Shown here: one piece after another, positions 55,291 to 64,000 of the stretch | How positions within the stretch are numbered: the first letter of the stretch is position 1 | Layout of the letters: every line of letters starts with the position of its first letter | From: Arctopsyche grandis | Taxonomy: Eukaryota > Arthropoda > Insecta > Trichoptera > Hydropsychidae | Reading direction: 5' to 3' | Assembly (NCBI RefSeq): GCF_051622035.1 | Contig: NC_135358.1 | Span: 8,225,001 to 8,289,000, forward strand | Length of the DNA stretch: 64,000 nucleotides | The notes under the pieces: generated by a model | Seen by the model: only the letters and a program-made list of their open reading frames with translations | Databases searched by the model: none | Told to the model about the DNA's origin: nothing | Translations under genes and position numbers: made by a program

Positions 55291-57060
55291 ATACGTTTTG
55301 GCAGTGGTTTACCTGCGACGTACATACATATGTATATCGAATCGAAACGACTATTATATAATAGTATGGCGAGCATTATGTCAGACAGACGGAACAGCGA
55401 TATTATACATATATGATGATATTAAGAATGATAAAATACTTCCATCATGGATATTTTATATTTACTACATGCTAAACATTTCGCAAAATATAGTATTTTT
55501 ATTTACATAAAAAACAATTTAAAATTGCATATATTAATAACTTATGTAAATATATCAAATCTATGAATATTATATATAATTCTATACAACTTCACTAGCA
55601 TGAAAATAATTAGCTTCCATAAAATCCATTTTTTTATCTCTTGGGTCAATCTCAATTGATCTTATGGACACGTTTGATATACTTACATACATATGTGTAT
55701 ATACGCACATAAATACATACATACACCGTAGGTCAAGCGTCAAATTGTAACATGCAATGCCATTGACACTATTTCCGACCAACTCACTAATGATTTAATA
55801 TATCAAGTATTGTTTTTTTTTATGTATTAAAAATTAAATTTTTATTTATACACATATTTTATTTATATATAAAAAGTATATTTACACATAAAAAGTTACA
55901 TTTCTCTGTGTATATACACCTACAGTACCGTCAGAATTTATAAAATAGACTTATTATAATAATATAGGTTGGAATTCGAAACGAAACTAGCTAGCTGTCG
56001 CGACAGTAGTTTTAGCAAGTGATCAAATTAAAATTGGAAAAGTAGAACTCCTAAAAGAAGTGGGTCCTAAAGCCAAGGTGAAACCGGTCATTCGGGTTGA
56101 GACGCTGCCCAGGTGTAACACACTACCTACACCTACACTCTCGAACTACTATAGAACCATACTTTCGAACAAGTAAATACTTTACTATACCTTTTTTCGT
56201 ATTATTTTAATATAGAACAGGAACTATATCGTTACAGTTAAAAATTCAATAAATCCATCCGTTATTTTTTTCATTATATATATTCATAAACCTACTTTGA
56301 TTGGCAAGTACATACATACATATATCATTCAAATTGACAGGTTATCGACCAAATCTGTGTCTGCAGTTGTTCAGTGTAATAAATATCATAAAGGTCACAT
56401 ATTTTTTGAACTTTATAGATATTATGTATATTCTAAGACGTGTAGTGTGAATGCTTACCTACACACGCACTATCTCTGTTGTCACCTTTTCATTTTTAAA
56501 TCACAAAATTTAAATTCTATCACAACATAAATGGTATTATATATAACTTTGTTTAGTCTTTTCATATCATAAATTTCGTATTGAATTAATTTAAAAGCTA
56601 TTACAATGGACGTAACACGATATTAAACTAAATTGCATTAAATTAACAGCCAACAAATCATAAATTTTATATAATAAACCCTTCTTCTTCTTGACTACAG
56701 TTTTTTAACTGATTTAATTAATAATCCATATCCTGATTGATTGATGTTCTGCTACATTTAGACGTACATATATTATTTTATATTTAAATAGTAGCATTAA
56801 TTTGCATAATTATTCAATCATTACAAACCATTATATAACAACGAAATGAATTATCCAAATTACCATCGAATAAATTACTTTTAGTAGACTAGCACAGAAT
56901 TTTTGATATGCATGGATGTGATGTGATGTATGTATCTATCATGTGTGTAAAAAAAAAACTGCAACGTTTCATATTTGCACAATCGTATGATTGCAAAACG
57001 TGCGATGCAGCGAAACGAGCGATAAACGATTTTGTCATTTGAAAACGTTTCCATTATACG
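55291..57060. other. AT-rich intergenic DNA, no gene recognised
   Basis: Contains short CATA runs and simple A/T sequence. 55970-56170 is slightly more complex, but no frame or RNA is recognisable. Confidence 0.35.
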
Positions 57061-57480
57061 AGTCGACAATTGTTAGCATTATCAGTGCAACGGGTCAGAG
57101 TTGGCAGTGACTCCACAGTTGTGAGGTCACCAATTGGTTCGATTCGGGGGATTACACGTATCTTCAGGAAGTTCACGATCACTCGCATACTGACCATCGA
57201 CGGGGGCGCAGTCTTCACCGCTCACTCAGACCCGAACTTGACTCCAATCACGCTAATCGTGCTGACTCAACCGGACGGATCTTTGAACTCTGAATATATT
57301 CCGTATTCATTGAGCGGTTAGTAACAGGCGCGAAGCTGCGACTATAAAAGTTAACGTGGGACCCAATCATGTCCATCAGACGGCTGTGTTCAAATTTGGA
57401 GGTCACTGTTTGAAGCAATTGAATTTAAATCGCACCCTCTTAAATTTTACATCAGGGCTGCCATATTTTTGGGATTACAT
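57061..57480 (+). other. Complex island, possible exon or promoter
   Basis: A frame open from 57070 to 57321 (no ATG at its start) contains TAHSDPNLTPITLIVLTQPD, which looks more protein-like than its surroundings but matches no family I know. TATAAAAG at 57343-57350 precedes TCAGA (57376-57380) at about 35 bp, a weak TATA/initiator pair. Either reading is speculative. It lies about 1.8 kb upstream of citrate synthase, so a distant 5' exon or promoter of that gene is conceivable. Confidence 0.25.
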
Positions 57481-58042
57481 AGTTGAAAATCTCTTGCGAA
57501 CCTCTTTGACTTTTCTCTACCTATAAATATATACTTTTTTTTATCATCTTTTGTTAAAACCATCTTTTGTTATCTGTGAATACAGTTATTTATAACACTG
57601 ATGTATTCTTTGGTTACTGTTATTTACATATATTTGAATTCGTCAAATCTGGTTTTTGTTAAAGAGGAGTAAAATTTCACATATAGACGCAGATCCGACT
57701 GATCCAACCCACACTAGAAACATTTTAACGGCGATAAATATTTTTATTAAAGTACAAAAGCAAACCGATAACATTTTGTTATAGTATAGCCGTAGCAAAA
57801 GTAAACTGTTGCCTACTGTTATTATTTTTTTTGTAATTTTGCTTAGATTAGATCTTTTTTTTTTTGAAAAAAACGAGGAATTAAAATATATGACTTTAAA
57901 TTTATGTTATATTTGAATTATAAACATGAGGAAACAATATAGGAAATGAATTGATCAAATTTTTAACTTCGAATTTGATTCAATAACAAATTACTCTGTA
58001 CATATCTAATTCCGTTGATTGTTTAAAACTGATAATGTTTCC
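57481..58042. other. AT-rich, nothing recognised
   Basis: No feature supported. Confidence 0.3.
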
Positions 58043-58352
58043 GATTTTGAAATGCTTTTTATTATTATTAAATTATGTTCACAATGCATCTTATATTTAT
58101 AGCTATAATTATATTTATATATTAATATGTAGCTACTGATCTACTGATCATTTTCTATTTTACAATTTTATTTTATTTTTGTTAGTAATTATAGTATTAT
58201 ATTATTCTTATGTTAATGTACAGCTTAATAGAAAAAAGAGCTCAAAAACCTATTTACAATTCTTATAAATGCCCATAATACATCTCATACATAATATTAA
58301 CTAAAGACTCTCTAAAGTCGGCGATCTAAAGCAGATTGTGTTTAGGTAATCT
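58043..58352. repeat. Interspersed repeat E, copy 2
   Basis: Same orientation and nearly the same sequence as 21727-22012, ending at GATCTAAAGCAGATTGTGTT followed by TAGGTAATCT. The class is unknown. Confidence 0.8.
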
Positions 58353-59112
58353 GTGTTTATACCTGAAGAATATAGTCATTTTTTGTAATCACCAAGACTC
58401 TTCACAAGTGTGTTAGTATGGTTATTAGTGATTCTGTTATATAATCTACTGGATAGTTTGTTAGTAATGTGACTAACGGAATGTTATTCTGACTTTTCAA
58501 TAATTCTTATCAATTCCTATACAAATCATTTTTTTCCCTATTTTTATATATATCAGTAATCGCTATTTACTTTTTCTATTACATTGACAGCCCTAATCGT
58601 AAACAGAACGTTTTATTTTAGATGTCAAAGTCAAACATAGGCATCCCCAGTAATTCAGCTATGATTATAATATCATAAACTATACCATAAATGTGTCCAG
58701 TTATGATGAGATTTGTATGAGCTGAATAAAAATAGAAATTCATTGTGTGAAACGTTTGAGGAGGTGCTCTCATTGAATGATATGCATTATTAAATATTTA
58801 AATTCCAGTTTGATTCCCGTTCATTCGAGTAACAAATGGAAGCTATCACTTAAGTACACCAACAAGTTTTTTTTCATTCTATGTACAATAAATACCGGTT
58901 TAGACCCATCCTAGAGTCAGTAATATAAAACGACAGAAAGCAGATACTGTTACAGTCTATAACTCATGAAATATAATATGATATTTCCTAGCAACGTAAT
59001 TAAATTTTGATGATATATACATGTAGTACATATACTTACAAGCTTTTATTTTTTCTAGATATTTTCTGAACACTTTCACAACACATTGACTAAAATTTCA
59101 AGATTGTGAAAA
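58353..59112 (+). promoter_or_regulatory. Upstream region of citrate synthase
   Basis: AT-rich. TTTTATTTTTTCTAG at 59044-59058 has the form of a 3' splice site 54 bp before the start codon, so an intron in the 5' UTR is plausible. A tRNA-like stretch near 58765-58830 (GTTTGATTCCCG) may be a decayed SINE head. Confidence 0.35.
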
Positions 59113-60576
59113 ATGGCACTATTCAGTTTACGTATGCAGTGTATGAAACGCACAAGTACATTATCTTATAAAAGTGTCACCGCAGCACCAATTTGTAATC
59201 GCTTTTTACATTTGGAACCAACAAACTTCAAAGCCATTCCACAAGAGAAAATAACTACAGATCAAGATGGTGAATTGAATCTTAAAAATGTTTTGCATGA
59301 AAAAATTCCCATAGAACAAGAGAGAGTGAAAACTCTACGAGAAGAACATGGCAGCACCAAACTTGGCGATGTCACCGTTGATATGATGTATGGAGGTATG
59401 CGAGGAATAAAAGGATTAGTTTGGGACACATCTATTCTAGACCCAGACGAGGGCATTCGTTTTCGAGGATTGTCCATTCCAGAGTGTCAAAAATTACTTC
59501 CGAAAGCACCTGGGGGTTCACAACCTCTTCCCGAAGGATTATTTTGGTTGCTGATGACAAATGATATTCCGACAGAAGCTCAAACTAAATCATTGTCTAA
59601 AGAATGGGCCAATAGAGCTGAATTGCCATCGCATGTTATTACACTTCTTAACAATATGCCACAAAGTGTCCATCCGATGTCGCAATTTTCCAGCGCAATC
59701 ACAGCTTTAAGTAGTGAAAGTAAATTTGCAAAAGCGTATTCTGATGGAGTGCATAAGTCTAAGTATTGGGAGTATGCTTATGACGATACAATGGATCTGA
59801 TTGCAAAATTGCCAATAATAGCAGCAACTATTTACAGAAACGTTTTCAGAGACGGTAAAGGAATTGGAGCTATTGACAGTGAAAAAGATTGGTCTGCCAA
59901 TTTCACTCAAATGCTTGGCTTTGATAATCCCAATTTCACCGAATTGATGAGATTATATTTAACCATTCATAGTGATCATGAAGGTGGAAACGTTTCAGCA
60001 CACACTGTCCACTTGGTAGGCTCAGCTTTGAGTGATCCATATCTATCTTTTTCGGCGGGTATGAACGGGCTTGCCGGTCCACTTCACGGTTTGGCCAATC
60101 AAGAAGTCTTAGTGTGGTTAATGAAACTACGCAAACAGGTCGGAGAAGACGCAACTGAAGAACAGCTTCGAGATTTCATATGGAAAACATTGAAATCAGG
60201 TCAAGTAGTTCCGGGATATGGACACGCCGTACTTAGAAAAACCGACCCGAGATATACTTGCCAGCGTGAATTCGCCGAAAAGTATCTACCCGAAGATAAA
60301 TTATACCAGCTCGTATCCAAATTGTACAAAATAGTTCCACCTATTTTGACAGAATTAGGTAAAGTCAAAAATCCGTGGCCCAACGTCGATGCACATTCTG
60401 GTGTTTTATTACAACATTACGGCTTAACAGAAATGAATTATTACACTGTTCTTTTTGGCGTCTCAAGAGCTCTCGGTGTGCTCGCCCAGTTGGTGTGGTC
60501 AAGAGCACTCGGATTTCCCATCGAAAGACCAAAGTCATTGTCGACTGACGCTCTAATGAAAATCTTAAAAACTTGA
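59113..60576 (+). CDS. CS: Citrate synthase, mitochondrial
   Basis: Condenses oxaloacetate and acetyl-CoA to citrate in the mitochondrial matrix (Drosophila kdn). The 487 residues cover the whole family from [20 protein letters not shown] (87-106) to [15 protein letters not shown]. The catalytic triad is present: His325 in AGPLHGL, His371 in the [15 protein letters not shown] signature and Asp426 in NVDAHSG (spacings 46 and 55, as in human 301/347/402). Residues 1 to about 35 are basic and Ser/Thr-rich with few acidic residues, as in a mitochondrial presequence. The segment between it and the conserved [11 protein letters not shown] carries extra residues (about 41-56), making the protein about 20 longer than most animal enzymes. 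The coding sequence has no intron. The ATG at 59113 is the first in frame (context GAAAAATGG). No lesions are seen, so it is probably functional. Confidence 0.96.
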   Translation: MALFSLRMQCMKRTSTLSYKSVTAAPICNRFLHLEPTNFKAIPQEKITTDQDGELNLKNVLHEKIPIEQERVKTLREEHGSTKLGDVTVDMMYGGMRGIKGLVWDTSILDPDEGIRFRGLSIPECQKLLPKAPGGSQPLPEGLFWLLMTNDIPTEAQTKSLSKEWANRAELPSHVITLLNNMPQSVHPMSQFSSAITALSSESKFAKAYSDGVHKSKYWEYAYDDTMDLIAKLPIIAATIYRNVFRDGKGIGAIDSEKDWSANFTQMLGFDNPNFTELMRLYLTIHSDHEGGNVSAHTVHLVGSALSDPYLSFSAGMNGLAGPLHGLANQEVLVWLMKLRKQVGEDATEEQLRDFIWKTLKSGQVVPGYGHAVLRKTDPRYTCQREFAEKYLPEDKLYQLVSKLYKIVPPILTELGKVKNPWPNVDAHSGVLLQHYGLTEMNYYTVLFGVSRALGVLAQLVWSRALGFPIERPKSLSTDALMKILKT

Positions 60577-60709
60577 TTCAAACAAATCTTAAAAACTGCA
60601 ATTATATATTTAAAAATGTTTTTATAATATTTAAAGTTTGTCAAACGTATTTAATTTGAAGGATCTCGCGTTTCTGTGGAAATAGATCTCGTAATATATT
60701 ATATGTATT
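60577..60709. other. Citrate synthase 3' flank
   Basis: AT-rich, with no canonical AATAAA close to the stop codon. The true 3' end is not visible. Confidence 0.3.
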
Positions 60710-60777
60710 ATTTATTTAATAGTTTTGGACCATTGTGGCATTACAGGAAGAACCTAATGCGCCACAATGGCCTACAT
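60710..60777 (-). repeat. SINE 3' end with compensated stem (minus)
   Basis: CCATTGTGGC (60730-60739) pairs perfectly with GCCACAATGG (60761-60770). On the minus strand the 21-nt loop GCATTAGGTTCTTCCTGTAA+T has the length and most of the sequence of the type I loop, while four stem pairs differ on both sides. T-rich sequence at the left is the tail. No central domain or head is recognisable. Confidence 0.75.
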
Positions 60778-62955
60778 TTGAAAAATATATAAAAACATGA
60801 TATAAAAACAAGTAAACTGTAAATAAAGGAAAAAAGCAAAAGCAGAAAACATGGTAAAATAAAATTACAAAAAAAGTAACAAAAGGAAAATAATACATCA
60901 TTCAGAGAGAAAAAAAAAATAACAAAAGTGTAAAAATTAAAAATAAAATCCATAAATCCCATTCTTTGTTTACACTGATCAAAATTAAAATAGTATATAA
61001 AAATGTACAAAAGAGAAAGAAAAAATAAAATAAAATAAAACAAAATATGAATAAAAAATAAAATCACAGCGAGGCCCAAATGGAAGATATTATACACCGG
61101 TTGAAAAAATATACTATAAATGCCTTTTTTTAATTTAACGTCTTACATATATACAAATTTACATCAAAAAAAAGGCCACAATTTTTCAACATTATATATA
61201 TACATATGTACATACTGTAATATATCACATATTATATATTTCCAAATCAAAATACTTTTCAACACTGAATAATAACTGTATAACTGACATAAGACCGGAC
61301 AGTTCAAACTCCTGCTAACTTGAATTTGACTTGAATAAAGTATCATAACTACAGTGAACATTATATTATAAAGCAATATTACAAAATAATTATCAAAATC
61401 ATGTAAATTTAAGGAAATAAAACCAGTTATTATTTATTGTAATCATACAAAATCCACTGTAAAAACTATAATAAAATATACACATACATATTTGGTTTTT
61501 ATATATCAAGGTTAATGTGATGTGCTGCTAAAATTCAATTAACCGGCTCACACCTTAGTGAACATTCTTCCACGAAAAGTATTTTTTCAAGTTCAAATTT
61601 ATATTTTTTACTGGTTTACATCGGAATTTCTGAATTTATAACCATAGCAGAATTTCCCGATGGAAATCCCTAACTGCTGATTATTTTAGATTGTGAGCAT
61701 TACATTTTAACAACAATGAAGAGGATGAAACTAATTTTGGAAAAATGCATTCATTGATAGACTTCTTTTGTTTATTTTATATTGTTGCAAGATATATTAG
61801 AGAGTCTAAACACACTTTTACAAAACTCGAAATCCTCGGCGGTAGTTATCTGGGATTTGTTTGGATTAGCTACAATTTTTATACCTGCTTTCTATTGAAA
61901 TTCTTAATAATTCTTGTTGGAAATGTTGGCGAAATTTTCAGCATGGCGGGCTTTCAACAGAAAAGACGTCAGCACTCAAAGGGTTAATTATAATATTGAA
62001 ATTAGACATTTTTCTACACATTATTTATAGTTTCTGTACTTAAGAAACCAGCTCTACAAACTGAAATTATTTTAGGAACCGGTTCTATCAAGCTGGTGCG
62101 AACCTATAGTAGCCCATCACTGGTTGTGGATTGCGGAGAATAGCATTTTGGGTAAAAGTCATATTCAGATTGTATGTACATACATATGTAGGTGATTTTG
62201 GGATAAAAAGTAAAATAATCATAGTATGTTACATTAACAATTTATTTTATTAAGTATACTTTCAAAGAGAAACATAGCATGTTGTAAATAAATCAATATT
62301 TAAAAAATCTAACAAACATTTAAACTATAACAACAAAAAACATAGGTATAATTATAATCCTCTAAAATACAAAGGATATCAAAATTGAAAAACAAAGACA
62401 TCAACAAATGCGTGGTTCGGTAAGTGAAAAGATATATATAACATAATATATAATCAAAAATGTGTTAAAAAGAATCAGTGGAGGGATTTAAGGAACGTAA
62501 CCCTCGTCAAAATGGTGAAATTCTGCTGTACAATTTTCAAATTTATATCCAAATACCTAACATGACTTAACGATAAACCAGCAAATTAATTATTTTGAGA
62601 ATAAAAAAATATATTTATAGTCAGTAGTCTATTTTCATTTTAAATTATATTTAAGAATAATCAGTTCATATACATCATATCATGAATTGCAAGAAGTAGA
62701 TCATTATCTGATAGAAAAGACATCATCAGTATGCTTAAACTTGTAACGTTTAGTGCTAATACAATATAATCAATGCTACAACGGCTTCAAATTGGCATAA
62801 TTTAATTACTTTAATTGGAATCATTTCAGTTTAAGCTGACTCCAACGAACCAAAACCAAACGACAACGTACAAATGTAAACACCGATTTCAACACGGAGT
62901 TTTTAAGCAGTGATAAAAATCAATAATGCGAATTTTATACCGCATATACATATAT
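60778..62955. other. AT-rich, no gene recognised
   Basis: Minus frames at 60716-61097 are T-rich translations of A-runs. The plus frame at 61745-61987 (hydrophobic, no motif) is preceded by non-coding-looking DNA and is not supported. Nothing else is seen. Confidence 0.35.
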
Positions 62956-63170
62956 AAAATATACCTCGTACGATATAATGGCTCTCGACGTTTTACCACT
63001 CACTTCAAAGACATCGATCATGGACGAGGAAGGAAAGGGCGCACAAGCATAGTCCAAGCCCAACGGAATGTAGCGTGGAATCTTCTGGTACAACGTCAAG
63101 AAACCATACATGTTCATAAATCATTACCTCATCAGCGCCCGAACGAAACGAAAAAAAATATATATATATG
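62956..63170. other. Isolated complex segment, possible exon
   Basis: About 200 bp of less AT-rich sequence that is open in several frames on both strands. Minus-strand candidates include a stretch with RYIPLGLDYACAPFPSSSMI, starting at an ATG near 63117 and followed by a GTATAT donor-like site. I recognise no family, and the open frames in both directions argue against a confident call. Confidence 0.2.
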
Positions 63171-64000
63171 AATGAGTGATTTAACAATTTATGAACATTT
63201 CATTGAAAATTATTTCCTATTCTTAATCTCTTACACACCTACGGAACATTATTCTGTCATACATATTCACCATATTGATAAATTCTAAAATTCAAAGAAC
63301 ATATAAAACTTATCGTCTATGCATATTATATTATACAATACACATACATACATACATATTCTTTTTTTTTTTGTTTTTTCAACAATCACAGAAAATTCTT
63401 TATTCAAAATGATACGAGTGCTTGGAAAATGCGTATAAATTGAGAAGTAACAGCTTATCGCAATTCCAAAAAACAGTTGTCAATGTTAATAAAATGCTAC
63501 GAATGTCAACAATTTAAAATACAACTGGTCGAATATATAATCGATAACATCTCAGATTAAAATGGTTTCAATATAGGCACATTACTGCTAAACATTCAAT
63601 GTAACAGCATAACTTTATATTCTTCGATAAACAAGTCAAAACACATTTAACCGAGTAGATTACGAGTGCCAAAATGTTTCATAAAGGTGAATAATAAATC
63701 AATTCAATAGATGAAATTTGTTTCGTGACGATTCCATGTATATCTCGTCTATATATCAACAGTTAAATATGTTTCAAGAAATGTTTTAACACGGTAACAA
63801 AACAAAATATACATATACTATTCATATTTGATAAAAAATAGCTATTTTTTATATAAAACTTAAATTATGACACGCCAAATGCTAAGTGTAGTTTTCAAAT
63901 ATAGTATTTTAAATAAATGTAAATGTCATAAACATTAAATTGAGAAATAAAAGCAACGAAAAAACTACATATGTATTAAAATTCTGAATTATTTCATATA
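63171..64000. other. AT-rich end of window, nothing recognised
   Basis: Simple A/T sequence with CATA runs (63341-63360) and a T-run. No gene is supported. Confidence 0.35.

Noticed and set aside
54906-55376. 156-codon minus-strand frame
   Set aside because: Antisense of the RTE C-terminal coding region. The plus strand carries the recognisable reverse transcriptase.

Overview
This window is eukaryotic and almost certainly insect nuclear DNA. It is AT-rich and gene-poor, full of CATA/TATG and TA microsatellites, and packed with short interspersed repeats. It also holds a short TTAGG-type (insect telomeric) tract. Three host genes can be supported, all in the right-hand third: D-glycerate kinase (GLYCTK, minus strand, 46590-48080, no intron in the coding part), the Sec1/Munc18 protein SLY1/SCFD1 (plus strand, 11 exons, 49502-52355, 641 residues assembled here exon by exon), and mitochondrial citrate synthase (plus strand, 59113-60576, no intron in the coding part). 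The insect order cannot be fixed from the sequence alone.

Positions 1-46589 contain no convincing host gene. They are a mosaic of (i) a modular tRNA-derived SINE superfamily with a shared central domain and 3'-terminal hairpins, (ii) many hAT-type DNA transposons and MITEs, most with exact 8-bp target-site duplications (TSDs), (iii) foldback elements with 9-bp TSDs (Mutator-like), (iv) 3' ends of RTE-type and other LINEs, and (v) several unclassified repeat families. Between them lie 300-800 bp islands of more complex, visibly less AT-rich sequence with no recognisable coding content.

From 46590 to 52355, GLYCTK and SCFD1 stand head to head. The roughly 1.4 kb between them is mostly an 889-bp foldback element that itself carries two smaller nested foldback elements. 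After SCFD1 comes a 5'-truncated, mutated RTE retrotransposon (53505-55290), then about 3.8 kb of AT-rich DNA, citrate synthase, and about 3.4 kb of AT-rich DNA with little structure.

The three host genes are housekeeping genes of different pathways (glycerate metabolism, ER-Golgi vesicle fusion, TCA cycle). Nothing suggests they act together beyond the shared GLYCTK/SCFD1 promoter interval. The most interesting content is in the repeats. The SINE families keep a homologous terminal-hairpin loop while the stem sequence changes on both sides in a compensatory way. Several exactly delimited nested insertions also give a readable order of transposition events.
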